Origin: CBDAKK01 sp965216965
GTDB taxonomy: Bacteria > Spirochaetota > Spirochaetia > WTKD01 > G963693115
DNA length: 64,000 nt
Direction: 5' to 3'
NCBI GenBank assembly: GCA_965216965.1
Contig: CBDCGX010000010.1
Span: 1-64,000, forward strand
Shown here: piece after piece, positions 22,876-34,051 of the stretch
Layout: each line of letters starts with the position of its first letter
Numbering within the stretch: the stretch's first letter is position 1
Notes under the pieces: model-generated
Told to the model about the DNA's origin: nothing
The model's input: the letters and a program-made list of their open reading frames with translations, nothing else
Database searches by the model: none
Position numbers and translations under genes: made by a program

Positions 22876-25276
22876 ATGAGTAAAACAAGAAAAATTGTAT
22901 TTGATGAAATAGTTACGTTGATTTTTAATGCTGCTATAGATGAGGCACATAAAATGAAACATATGTATCTTACTCCAGAACATGTTCTTTTTTGCACGCT
23001 ACAATTCCATCCGGTTAAAGGTGCTTTAGAGCTTCTTCAGGTTGATCCACTTAGTATAGAAAAAGAAGTTCAAGAATATCTTTCGCACATAAAGGAAACA
23101 ACAACAAAGGAACATCCAAGTCGTTCTCCTGGTTTTGAAAAATTACTTGAATGTGTTTGCAAACATATTCAAGTAGAGAAGAAAAAAGAAGTAGACATCG
23201 TAGTGCTTTTATATTCTTTTATTGATTTAGAAAATATACAAAATACATATTTTTTTCGAGGGCGAAATATTACTGTAAAAAAAATTAGAGAGATTTTTGA
23301 TAGTAGAAGCGTGTTTGATAGTTATTTGAAATTTAGACATGAAGAAGACATATCTGATTCATATGATAACGAAGAATTTTTAGAAGAAGATATGATAGAA
23401 AAAAGAATAGATATTGAATTAAACGAACAGATGCTTGATCATTTTACTACTAACCTTAATAATAATATCAAAAATGCTGATCCTTTTATAGGACAAGAAA
23501 CTGTTATACATGAAGTATTTCAGGTTCTTTTGCGAAGAAGGAAAAACAATGTTTTACTTCTTGGGGATGCTGGAGTTGGGAAAACGGCTCTTGTGAGAGA
23601 GGTTGCTCGGAGAATAGAAGCAAATATGGTTCCCGAACAGCTCAAAAGTATTACAATACTTGAATTGAATATTGTTGCACTCGTAGCAGGGACTCGATAT
23701 AGGGGGGGATTTTGAAGAACGAGTTCATAAACTTGTAAAAGAATTACATGCTTCTCCTAAAAAATACATTCTTTTTATAGATGAAATGCACACTATATTA
23801 GGGGCAGGCGTTTCCTCGGGAAATACAAACGATTTTTCTGATATTATTAAGCCTCTTCTTGTTGATGGTAAAATACGTTTCATTGCTTCAACTACATATC
23901 AAGATTATAAATATATAGAAAAAGAAAGTGCTCTTGTTCGCCGTTTTCATACAGTAGATGTGCCAGAGCCAAGCAAAGAAGCTACAAAGGAAATTTTAAA
24001 TACTATTAAAGACGAGTATGAAAGTTTTTATTCCATAGCATATAATCAAGACGTGCTTGATTCTGTTATTGACTTGAGTGATAGTTTCTTAGTTGATCGT
24101 AAATTTCCTGATAAAGCAATTGATGTGCTTGATTCTGTGGGTGCTATGGTTAAGTTTCAGTCTTTTGCAGAAGGGAAAGAGAGAAAGAATATAAAGCAGA
24201 GAAAAACAATACGAACGGAAGATGTAGAAAAACTTATAGGAAGAATGGCAAAACAACCACCAAAGAATATAAATAAGAATGAGTTTTTGCATTTGTTGTC
24301 CGTGGAGAGGTATCTTAGCAAAAAAATTGTGGGGCAAAAAGAGGCCATAGGAACCATTGTTAAAGCTGTACGGCGTTCTAAAAGTGGATTGAAAATAGAA
24401 AACAAACCACTTGTATCTGCACTTTTTGTAGGATCAACTGGAGTTGGAAAAACTGAGTTGTCTAAACAGCTTGCAGTTGAAATGTCTATGCATTTTCATC
24501 GCTTTGATATGAGCGAATATCAAGAAAAGCATTCTGTGGCAAAATTTATTGGATCTCCTCCCGGATATGTAGGACATGAGCAAGGTGGAATTTTTATTGA
24601 GCGAGTACGAAGATATCCACATGCAGTAATTTTACTTGATGAAATAGAAAAAGCCCATCCTGATATTTTCAATTTGCTTTTGCAGATTATGGATTATGGT
24701 GTAATTACAGATAGTACTGGATTACAAGCTAATTTTAAAAACACAATGATTATTATGACATCAAATATAGGGGTTAAAGAGGCTGCAAAATTACCAATTG
24801 GGTTTAGCAAAAATTCTACTTATGGAAGAGTGGATATACTTAATGCTGTTGAAAAGCTTTTTTCTCCAGAATTTAGAAACAGGCTTGATGAAATAGTTGT
24901 TTTTAATAATCTTAACAAAAAAAATATACAAACAATTGTAAAAAAAGAATTATGTAGCATTAAAACCCTTTTACAAAAAAAGAAAATTGATTTTATATGG
25001 GAAAATTCAGTAGTATACTATCTTTCTGATAAAGGATATTCAGATTTATATGGGGCTCGTAGTATATTAAGAGTTATAGACAAAGAAGTAAGAGATTTTA
25101 TAGTAGAGGATATTATCTCGTTACTTGCACAGAAAGGGAGAAAGCACAATAAATATATTGCTTGTATTAGGCTAACAGTAGATCAGGGTGCTATAAAAGT
25201 ATATAAGGAAATAGTATCAGAAGAATTACAAAAAGACTTAAAAGATAATGAAGTAGTGAAAAAAATCTCTCAGTGA
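22876..25276 (+). pseudogene. clpA: ClpA ATP-dependent protease subunit, frameshifted once
   Basis: ClpA unfolds proteins for the ClpP chamber. The gene reads in two frames: 22876-23715 (N domain, Walker A GDAGVGKTALVREVA) and the rest to 25276 (Walker B ILFIDEMHTILGAG, second AAA+ with GSTGVGKTELSKQLA and VILLDEIEKAHPDIFNLL). At 23702-23708 a run of seven G breaks the frame; removing one G restores YRGDFEERVHKLVKELH, so the whole protein would be about 800 residues, as expected for ClpA. Everything else is conserved, with no other stop. It is either a recent frameshift, a slippage-controlled gene, or a sequence error. Operon partner clpS lies upstream. Confidence 0.88.
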
Positions 25277-25375
25277 TAAACAAGTAGGAGAAAAGTTGTT
25301 AAAGAGGGTCTAATTATAAAAAGAAAAACACTTCCTCTTATGGTAATAACCTATTTGTAATAAAAATATTAGCAA

Positions 25376-26545
25376 CTATCTGTCTTTTTCTAAAATAGTA
25401 GCCCGTAGTTTTTTTAATAAGTATATTCTTTTTTGACTTGCTTCTTCAATGATCCTAAAATCAGGATGTGCAGATGATATCATAACGATTTTTTTTTGAG
25501 GGTTGTTTGAGTTGTCTGTGAGTACTTGTACAATTGGATGTTGTGTTTTTTGAGGAGTGTAAAGAACAACTGCATGTGTATTGTTTTTGAGTTTGACGTA
25601 TGTTCCTGTGGGGATTGGTCCTAGTATTTGTTTTATGTTATTTGCAAGTTCTTTGTTAAAGTGAGTGGTAGTGTTTTTTTCTATTTCTAATAAAACAGTA
25701 CGTGGAGAATTTTTTTTTAGACAGAGATTTTTTACATAATAATTTCCAATTGATATAAATTGCCCATGCATTTCTGTTTGTATTGTTTTGTTTATTTTTG
25801 TTATATTGAGTTTTTGGGGATTTATAAATGATTTTATTTCTTTTATTGTACATATAATTTCTTTAGGGAAACGCCATTTCTTTAACATTGCAAGAGATAT
25901 TTTAGAAATAAGTTCTTGAATTTTAGGGTGAGAGAAACCATCTTCAGTTATATACGGGGTTGATTTTTTTATTATTTGGAGTCGACCTATTTCGGAAAGA
26001 AAAGCACTCATTGCTATATTGATTTTTGTTTGTTTGTCTGAAAATTCATTTAAGGTGGGAGACTCTAAGAGTGCTGTTATAAAAAGAGTAAAACGCAACA
26101 ATATATCAAAGGTTAGATGACTGGATATTCTTTCAAAATCTTGGGGCATTAAAAATAGAAATGGATATATCTTAACATTGGGAAAGATAGTGGAAGTAAT
26201 AAAATTTTCTAGATTCTTGTAAGATAGCGAGGATTCTAAAAGTACTTGATTTAAAATGATTTCAGTTTGTTGCATGAGATCTTTATATATGAAACAAACG
26301 TTTTTAAATTTTTCGATTTCTGAGGTGGCTTCTTCTAATGTTAAGATTCTAGGAATTATGGTAGAAAGAGATGAAGAAATGTCTTTTTTAGAATATAAAG
26401 TAGGTATTTGAGAGGCAATAAAGATGTTTTGTATATCATTGTTTATTTCTGTGTATGGAAATAATAGAATAAAGGATGTATCAAGATATATATAATCTTT
26501 TGTATAACATGTGGGCGGTATATGTATTGGTGAATTTTTTTTCAT
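25376..26545 (-). CDS. degenerate HD-GYP-like protein
   Basis: A 389-residue protein facing clpA. The C-terminal region resembles HD-GYP phosphodiesterases: FLSEIGRLQIIKKSTPYITE stands where HDIGK-IP-IL would be, HPKIQELISKISLAMLKKW resembles the next helix and GPIPTGTYVKLKNNTHAVVL the characteristic C-terminal strand. The catalytic HD pair is replaced by SE (about residue 183), and no HHE or GYP motif is visible, so a cyclic-di-GMP hydrolase activity is unlikely. The first 130 residues have no recognised domain. Function is unknown; a ligand-binding or scaffold role is inference. Confidence 0.55.
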   Translation of the reverse strand: MKKNSPIHIPPTCYTKDYIYLDTSFILLFPYTEINNDIQNIFIASQIPTLYSKKDISSSLSTIIPRILTLEEATSEIEKFKNVCFIYKDLMQQTEIILNQVLLESSLSYKNLENFITSTIFPNVKIYPFLFLMPQDFERISSHLTFDILLRFTLFITALLESPTLNEFSDKQTKINIAMSAFLSEIGRLQIIKKSTPYITEDGFSHPKIQELISKISLAMLKKWRFPKEIICTIKEIKSFINPQKLNITKINKTIQTEMHGQFISIGNYYVKNLCLKKNSPRTVLLEIEKNTTTHFNKELANNIKQILGPIPTGTYVKLKNNTHAVVLYTPQKTQHPIVQVLTDNSNNPQKKIVMISSAHPDFRIIEEASQKRIYLLKKLRATILEKDR

Positions 26546-26691
26546 ATTATTGAGTAAATACTAAAGAATATATACTTTTTCTATTATTGGCATGATTCTA
26601 GTCTTATATTATGTGATAATATCAATTATATTGTAAAAAGATACTATTATATAATAGTAGATAATAAATAAACTATTGCGGAAAATCATAC

Positions 26692-26721
26692 TTGACATAA
26701 TATGAGTATGCCTGTTATTAT
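26692..26721 (+). promoter_or_regulatory. promoter for rho, in a 356-base intergenic region
   Basis: The 356 bases between the HD-GYP-like gene and rho (26546-26901) hold no gene. A perfect TTGACA (26692-26697) is followed after 18 bases by TATTAT (26716-26721), giving a leader of about 175 bases before rho. The leader contains a GT/GTAT-rich stretch (26823-26848) that may be pyrimidine-poor single-stranded RNA; rho leaders in other bacteria are attenuated by Rho itself, so autoregulation is possible but not shown. Nothing else is evident in this gap. Confidence 0.6.
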
Positions 26722-26901
26722 TATTTATGCTATAGTATAAAGTAGTATACAAAATATCTGAGGGAATACTTCATACTTACATCAATGAATATCTAAATTG
26801 TAGCTATCAATTTATAAACAATGTGTGTATGTATGTGTGTGTATATATAAAGATAAAATTTTATTTAAAGTAATTATTTACTATTTCACAGGAAGAACAT
26901 T

Positions 26902-28488
26902 ATGGAAAAAGAAATACAATCTGATGGAAAAAAAGTTGTGTGTAAAATACTAACAAAAAAATCAGATGATACAATATCAGATGCAGTAGGGAATATTGTA
27001 GCTGCTCCTATTACAGAGGAAAATACAACTCTTTTAAAAAAAGATAAAGTAAAGCAAGATGGGTTTTCTCATAAGACTGTGCGTTATAGAAAAAGTGTTG
27101 TGTCAGAAGAATCTAACGGTATGCCTTATAAGTATATAAAAGAAAATAAAGAGGTAAAAAGAGAGGAAGTGGAGAAAAAAGAAGAATATGCTCCCTCCCC
27201 CACAGACATCAATGGCCGTGCTGATGTATATCATGATATGCTTACAGAAAAGTCAATGATTGAGTTGAGAAAACTGGCAGAGCAAATTAATGTTGTCTCC
27301 GATAATATTGCTGCTCTAAAAAAACAAGAAATTATATTTGAGATAATGGATACGTATGTAAAACAAGGAATAACAGTGCATGCACGAGGAACACTTGAAA
27401 TAATGTCAGATTCGTATGGATTCCTTCGATCTTCTCAAAATTCTTATTTACCTGGTCCTGGAGATATTTATATATCTACTTCACATATTAGACGAACAAA
27501 TCTTAAGACAGGTGATATGGTAGAGGGGCTAATCCGACCTCCACGTAAAGGAGAAAGATTCTTTGCACTTAAAAGTATAGAAAAAATAAATTTTGATATT
27601 CCATCAACTACGCAGACGCGTATACCTTTTGATACTCTTACTCCTCTGTATCCAGAAGAGCGTATTCAACTTGAAAAATCTGATGGTGATATATCTACAA
27701 GAATAATAGATATTATATCTCCTATAGGAAAAGGTCAAAGAGGACTATTAGTAGCTCCTCCGCGTACTGGAAAGACAATCTTACTCCAGAAAATAGCAAA
27801 TGCAATTACAGAAAATCATCCGGAAATATATCTCATTGTTCTTCTTATTGATGAACGTCCTGAAGAAGTTACTGATATGCAACGGAACGTAAAAGCAGAA
27901 GTTATTGCCTCTACGTTTGATGAGCAGGCAAGTAGGCATGTTCAAGTTGCTGAAATGGTGCTTGAGAAATCTCGCAGGTTTGTAGAACATGGGAAGGATG
28001 TTGTTATTTTGCTTGACTCCATTACTCGGTTAGCTCGTGCTTATAATCAGAGTGTGCCAGCATCTGGAAAAATACTTTCTGGAGGAGTTGATTCTAATGC
28101 TCTTCATAGACCTAAAAGATTTTTTGGTGCAGCGCGTAATATAGAAGGGGGAGGTAGCCTTACTATTGTTGCAACGGCATTGATTGAGACAGGAAGTCGG
28201 ATGGATGAGGTTATTTTTGAAGAGTTTAAGGGAACTGGTAATATGGAGGTATGTCTTGATAGACGAATATCTAATAGAAGGGTGTTTCCTGCCATAAATG
28301 TGAAGAAATCAGGTACTCGTCGTGAAGACCTTTTGCTCACTCCCGAAGAGCTTCAGAAGATGTGGGTTTTAAGAAAAGTAATAAATACTATGGATGATAC
28401 AGAAATTATAGAACTTATAGTAGATAAGATGAGGAAAACAAAAACGAATCAAGAGTTTTTTCAATCTATGAATGTAGCATCTCAATAG
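26902..28488 (+). CDS. rho: transcription termination factor Rho
   Basis: Rho is a hexameric RNA helicase that ends transcription. Residues about 115-260 form the N-terminal and cold-shock-like RNA-binding domains (ARGTLEIMSDSYGFLRSSQN, YLPGPGDIYISTSHIRRTNL). The ATPase core has Walker A PPRTGKT, LLIDERPEEVTDMQRNV, the Q-loop region GVDSNALHRPKRFFGAARN and the R-loop DSITRLARAYN. Compared with about 420 residues in E. coli it has a charged, low-complexity head of some 110 residues. The next gene is rpmE, an order also found in Treponema. Intact. Confidence 0.96.
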   Translation: MEKEIQSDGKKVVCKILTKKSDDTISDAVGNIVAAPITEENTTLLKKDKVKQDGFSHKTVRYRKSVVSEESNGMPYKYIKENKEVKREEVEKKEEYAPSPTDINGRADVYHDMLTEKSMIELRKLAEQINVVSDNIAALKKQEIIFEIMDTYVKQGITVHARGTLEIMSDSYGFLRSSQNSYLPGPGDIYISTSHIRRTNLKTGDMVEGLIRPPRKGERFFALKSIEKINFDIPSTTQTRIPFDTLTPLYPEERIQLEKSDGDISTRIIDIISPIGKGQRGLLVAPPRTGKTILLQKIANAITENHPEIYLIVLLIDERPEEVTDMQRNVKAEVIASTFDEQASRHVQVAEMVLEKSRRFVEHGKDVVILLDSITRLARAYNQSVPASGKILSGGVDSNALHRPKRFFGAARNIEGGGSLTIVATALIETGSRMDEVIFEEFKGTGNMEVCLDRRISNRRVFPAINVKKSGTRREDLLLTPEELQKMWVLRKVINTMDDTEIIELIVDKMRKTKTNQEFFQSMNVASQ

Positions 28489-28562
28489 AAATGTTTACAA
28501 AAATATAAAGAAAGGATATACTAATTATTATCTTACTTTAAATTTGAGGAGAAATAAAAATA

Positions 28563-28835
28563 ATGAAAAAAGAAATACATCCTGAATATAACAAAATAGT
28601 GTTTAGAGATATGTCTACAAATGACATGTTTCTTATTCCTTCTACGTTGCATAGTAATAAGAAAGTAAAGTATGAAGATGGAAAAGAATATCCTCTTGTA
28701 GAAATAGAAATCACAAGTGCTTCTCATCCTTTTTATACAGGTACTCAGAAACTTGTTGATACAGCTGGACGTATTGAACGATTTCGAAAGAAATTCAAGC
28801 TTGATAATGTAAATCTTATCGCTGACAAAAAATAA
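28563..28835 (+). CDS. rpmE2: 50S ribosomal protein L31, type B
   Basis: This 90-residue L31 begins MKKEIHPEYNKIVFRDMSTN and contains EIEITSASHPFYTGTQKLVD and GRIERFRKKF, typical of the zinc-free type B form; it has no cysteine at all. Type B L31 usually replaces the zinc form when zinc is scarce; no zinc-type copy is visible in this window. gagga lies nine bases upstream of the ATG. The weak hairpin TATCAT/ATGATA at 28856-28873, followed by GCTTTTC, may terminate it. Confidence 0.94.
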   Translation: MKKEIHPEYNKIVFRDMSTNDMFLIPSTLHSNKKVKYEDGKEYPLVEIEITSASHPFYTGTQKLVDTAGRIERFRKKFKLDNVNLIADKK

Positions 28836-28970
28836 AGTAATTCTTCTATGTGTATTATCATTTTTGGATGATAGCTTTTCTGAATACATCATACTAGTTA
28901 AAATATCTATACTCTGCTCATAATTTGTGCAAAGAAAAAAATATAGTAAATATGATATTATATTGACTAT

Positions 28971-31905
28971 ATGAGTTTTTCGTTGAAAAAAACATTTTCT
29001 AATACTTTTGCAAATGCAGAAGTATTTCTATATGAACATGCGTTAACCGGATGCGAAGTGATTCATGTTTATAATAATGATGCAGAAAATATCTTTGCAT
29101 TTACTTTTCCAACGTATCCTACAAATAATACAGGGATATCTCACATATTAGAACATACTGTATTATGTGGATCACAAAAATATCGTTCCAAATCCCCTTT
29201 TTTACATCTTTGTAAGAGTAGCTGCAAAACATTTTTGAATGCAATTACTTATCCTGATAGAACCATATATCCTGCTGCATCAACTCTTAAAGAAGATTTA
29301 TTTAATATTATGTCTGTATATGTAGATGCTGTGTGGTTTCCTCTTTTGGATGAAGCGTTTTTTAGACAAGAAGGGTTTTATATAGTGCCTCCCGATAGTA
29401 ATTCAAAACATCCTTCTACGGCAGGAGTTGTATATAACGAGATGAAGGGAGCATATTCTGAACGAGATTCTATTATTATGGAGCGCATACTTTCTAGCCT
29501 TTTTAGAAACTCATTATATCAATATGATAGCGGAGGATGTCCTAATAATATACCAGAATTATCATATGAGGATTTTGTACGCTTTCATAAGAAATGGTAT
29601 CATCCGAGTTTGACAAAAATAGTACTATATGGCAATATCCCTACACAAGAATATTTATTGTTTTTAGAAGAGCGGCTTAATCAATGGCAATGTATGCAGA
29701 ATGAGAATATAAAAGGTCATGTAGCAAATGAAAAGGTACTGCCTATTGTGCCACGAAATTCATATCAAAAAACAAGAAGTCTTGAAAAAGACATAGAAAT
29801 TCTTGTTCCATCTTCTCAAGAAAAAAAAGCATATAAACAATTCTCTCTTGATATAAGTTGGGTACTTCCTCATGATAGTACTGATAGTATTTCTCGTATG
29901 AGTATTATCCTTTTGCATACAGTGCTTATAGGAATGACAGGAGCTCCAATTCGAAGACGACTGGTAGATAGTGGATTGATAGATGATATAAGCGAACTTA
30001 CAGGAGTAGATTCTGATATATATAATATTATCTACACTATGGGGTGTTCTGGTATTGCAAAAGAAAATGTGCAAAAAGTTAAGCAGCTTATTCTTACTTC
30101 ATTGAGTGAGGAAATAAATAGGGGATTAGAAGAATCTCTTTTACGTGCTGCATTTAGAAGGGCAGAATTTTCTATAAAAGAGTCGCTCACAAGCACTCAA
30201 AGCAAGGTATATTGGGTACTTGGAATTGCGAAGAATATGCTATATAGAGGTAATATAGAACAGAATATAGAACCCGTGTCTATTTTAGATATGCTTAAGA
30301 AAAAATTCTAGATAAGCACTATCTTGTAACTTTCGCAAAGAAATACATTCTTGAAAACACACATAGAGTTGTAGTAGTTGGCACTCCTGATCCTGAGTAT
30401 ACTCAACGTGAAAAAGAAAAAGAAAAAGAAATGGTACAGCGGTTTGTGGAATAAAAAGGATCAACAGGAATATTGGATAAATATAGGTAAAAAAATAATA
30501 ACTGGAATACAACAAGATGATTCAACAGAAGATGTAGAGACCATACCGTCACTTACATTAGAACGACTTCCTAAAAAAGTAAAGTGTTTTTCACAGGAAA
30601 AGGGATTATATAAGGATATTCCATACCAATGGGTGGAAAATGATGACAATGGGATTGTGTATTTATGGTGGTATTTTGATATTACAGACATAGCGTATGA
30701 AATGAAAAAAATGAGTCCCATATTGCCAACACTTGCGGTAGGGTTTACAGATTTTGGACTTATTGATACTCCCTATGAAGTGCTTTCGGCAGAAATAAAA
30801 AGTACTACGGGAAGATTAGGTGGAGGTACTTGATACTGTTGCTACATTAGAAAAAGAAGCAAAAGCATATCTCTGTATTCATATGAGTGTGTTAGATACC
30901 CATGTGGAAAAGGGCATGAATCTTTTACATAGAATGCTTAGTAGAGGGGATTTTACAAATGAAACACGATTTACTCAAATTATAAATGAAGGGAAAGCAT
31001 TTATGAGATCGCGAATGATGGATGGAGGAACTCATCTTGCAATTTTAAAAGCTTCACTTCCATATAGTGCAATAGCATCTTTAGATGATATATGGCATGG
31101 AATGGAGCAACTTTCATATCTTTTATCACCCCAGAATAATAAGAATATGCTAAATGACATTGCTCTGCTTACAAAGAAAATATATTCTCGTAATAGAATG
31201 CACTGCGTAGTGGTGGCACACTCAAAGTATAAGAAAACTATATTACCATTGATTGAGAAAACTGCACAAAAACTACAGAGTGATAAGGAATATGTATCTA
31301 CGCGTACGTATTCTTTTGTGCGTTCCGATACACAGAAGCAAAGGGCTTTTTTATTGCCGTCTCAAACTGCATATAATGCAATGGTATTACCTACAGTGGA
31401 TTACACACATAAATATTATGTTGCATATGATGTGCTTTCTCGCGTTGTGTCGGCACGTCTTTGGGAGAACATACGTATGCGATACGGAGCATATGGGACA
31501 GGATGTTCTTTGATAGGTAATGAAGGCCTTATGGAATTCTATACATATAGAGATCCTAAGATAGCAGAAAGTTTTGATGCATTTGAAATCACTTTAAGAG
31601 AGATTGCAAAAGGAATTGACTATCAGGAAATACAGCATGTATGTGTGGGGAAAATAGGCGAGTCATTGAGCCCCTTATCACCTATACAAAAAGGAAAAAT
31701 AGCACACAGAAGAGATATATGTTCTATTACAGATGAGCTAAGACAAAACATACGCGATTCTATCTTTTCACTTACTCCAGATGCTGTAAGTGATGCAGCA
31801 CATCATTGTTTGGACATTATGGATAGAGCTAGTAAAACGTCATTTTGTAATGAAGATGTATCTCACACATATCAATGGGACACTATAGAACGGGTTCCAC
31901 AATAG
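28971..31905 (+). pseudogene. M16C (presequence-protease-like) metallopeptidase with three frameshifts
   Basis: The locus encodes a protein of about 975 residues, the family length, but in four reading-frame pieces. Piece 1 carries the zinc motif GISHILEHTVLCGS (HxxEH) and YNEMKGAYSERDS, the downstream zinc ligand. Breaks lie near 30305 (run of A after CTTAAG), 30452-30462 (gtggaataaaaagg) and 30818-30826 (ttaggtggaggt). Between them the restored text is continuous: KKILDKHYLVTFAKKYIL, KKDQQEYWINIGKKI, VLDTVATLEKEAKAYLCIH. The two +1 breaks look like extra bases; the first is a missing base or two extra. No nonsense or active-site change is seen. Peptide degradation in or near the envelope is the expected role; the call of pseudogene is tentative. 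Confidence 0.85.
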
Positions 31906-31930
31906 AAACGTACGCACTATACTATAAATT

Positions 31931-32747
31931 ATGGCATATATTGTAATTACTGGGGCTTCGTCTGGTATAGGAAAGGAACTTGCATATAGTTTTGCAAAAA
32001 GAAAATATAATCTCCTTCTTATTGCTCGTAGAGAAGACTTGCTTAAAAAAATATCAGTTACTATAAAAAAATTATATGCAGTGCAGGTTGATATTCTCAT
32101 ATACGATATAACCGATAAAAATAATAGAGATAAGATTATTTCTCATATACAAAAAAAGAAATATTCTATAAAAGCGTTTATCAATAATGCTGGTTTTGGT
32201 GGTGTAGGAATGTTCTTTGATATGGATATTGAAACACAACAAAGTATGATTGATCTTAATATTTCTGCATTGGTGTATTTTACTCATAAGATATTGCCTA
32301 TACTAGAATGTTTTAGTGCAGAGGACAATGAGGCATATATAATGAATGTTGGATCTGTTGCGGGGTTTATGCCTGGTCCCTACATGACTAATTATTACGC
32401 TACAAAAGCGTTTGTGGTATCTTTTACAGAATCTCTTTCTGAAGAGTGTAAGAAGAATAAAAGATATATAATACCCTCTGTATTGTGTCCCGGGTCCTAT
32501 AGGAACTGAGTTTAGTAGGGTGGCACACTTTGCAAATAATACATCTTTACTTGGTAGGATCTTTAGCAAGAAAGAAAAAAAATCTTTGAATGTTTCAAAA
32601 GTAGCTGAATATGCAGTTGTTCAAATGTTTAAAAATAAACGCATAATTATACCTGGTATGTTTAAAGTGGTGATCTTCCTATTTCGTTTTTTACCGCGAA
32701 CTGTTGTTTCTAGAATTATGGAAATAATTCAAAGGCAGAGAATATGA
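31931..32747 (+). pseudogene. short-chain dehydrogenase/reductase with one frameshift
   Basis: An SDR of about 270 residues. TGASSGIGKELAYSFAKRKY is the NAD(P)-binding glycine motif, NNAGFGG the second cofactor motif, and Ser (NVGSVAGFM) plus YYATK the catalytic Ser-Tyr-Lys set. The frame breaks at about 32491 where CCCGGGTCC should read CCCGGTCC: removing one G gives CPGPIGTEFSRVAHFANNTS, the PG motif that normally follows the active site. The last 75 residues continue in the second frame. The substrate cannot be told. Start has no clear ribosome site (ATG 31931). Confidence 0.82.
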
Positions 32748-32913
32748 CATACTTATACATTCCTTGTAGTAAAGTTGTAATTTATATGTATTTTTTAATG
32801 TTATTACATACAAATAAATTAAATCTGGCTATAATATATATAACAACTAATAAAAAACAATATAATATCATTTTCTAATGACCATATGTTGTGAATCTTA
32901 AGGAGGATATATA

Positions 32914-33992
32914 ATGATGTTTAATCTTAAGCCCGGAATTATTTATGGAAATCAAATGAAAGAGCTTTTCCAATACTGCAAGGAGCAAACAATGTGCATT
33001 GCCCGCAGATAAATATTATAGGTTCTAGCACGGCAAATGCTGCTATGAATGCAGCAAAGAAATCGTCTTCACCTATAATTATTCAATATTCAAATGGAGG
33101 AGCGATTTTTAATGCTGGTAAACATATTGACAATACAAACAATCGTGCGGCGGTAATAGGTGCTGTTGCGGGAGCATTACATATTCATACACTTGCAAAA
33201 TTATACGGTGTAAGTGTTATTTTACATACAGACCATTGTCAAAGAAAAATTATTAGCTGGGTAGATGGATTGCTTTTAGAAAACGAAGCATTTTATTGAA
33301 AAACATTCGCGACCTCTTTACAGCTCTCATATGCTGGATCTTTCGGAGGAAAACCTTGACGAAAATATACAAACATGTGCAAAATATCTTGAGAGGATGA
33401 GTAAAATTGATATTACACTTGAGATTGAACTTGGAGTAACAGGTGGAGAAGAAGATGGCGTCGATAATACCGGCATGGATTTATCACGACTTTATACACA
33501 GCCCCAAGATGTGCTTAAGGCATACGATGCACTTTCTTCTATAGGACAGTTTACTGTTGCTGCATCGTTTGGCAATACTCATGGAGTATATAAGCCGGGA
33601 AATGTAAAGCTTACTCCTGAGATACTTAAGAACTCACAAGAGCTTGTACAAAGAGAAAGAAACACTAGCGAAAAACCAGCTTGACCTTTGTATTTCACGG
33701 CGGATCTGGTTCTGAGAAATCAAAGATTAGTGAGGCACTTTCGTATGGTATAATTAAAATGAATATAGATACTGATACTCAATGGGCATATTGTGAACCA
33801 GTACGAAGGTATATGGATGAAAAACATGAATACCTAATGGGACAAATTGGTAATCCTGAAGGTGAAGACAAGCCAAATAAAAAACATATTGATCCTCGTA
33901 TGTGGCTTATGAAAGGAGAAGATGGAGTAACAGAAAGACTTATAGAGGCGTTTAAGGATCTTAACTCATTTAATAAGTTTACATTTTCTTAA
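32914..33992 (+). pseudogene. fbaA: class II fructose-bisphosphate aldolase, multiply frameshifted
   Basis: Class II aldolase interconverts fructose 1,6-bisphosphate with triose phosphates using Zn. Four reading-frame pieces reconstruct an E. coli FbaA-like protein of about 357 residues: MFNLKPGIIYGNQMKELFQY, TANAAMNAAKKSS, LHTDHCQRKIISWVDGLL (Zn ligand His), LEIELGVTGGEEDGVDN, GNTHGVYKPGNVKLTPEIL, VFHGGSGS and MNIDTDTQWAYCEPVRR. Likely extra bases: one A at about 32990 and one C at 33001-33003 (giving CKEQTCALPQIN), one T at 33291-33294 (FIEKHSRPLYSSH), one near 33670 and one T at about 33691 (KNQLDLVFHGG). That is five insertions in about 700 bases and no other damage. Strong aggagg site ahead of the ATG. 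Confidence 0.88.
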
Positions 33993-34051
33993 ATAATAAA
34001 AAAACTTAAAGAAGTCTTTGGAAAATAGAGATCTTTTATAAAGGGATAAAG

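Noticed and set aside
26823..26848. GT microsatellite upstream of rho as a slippage switch
   Set aside because: The repeat is short and interrupted and lies far from both the promoter boxes and the start codon.
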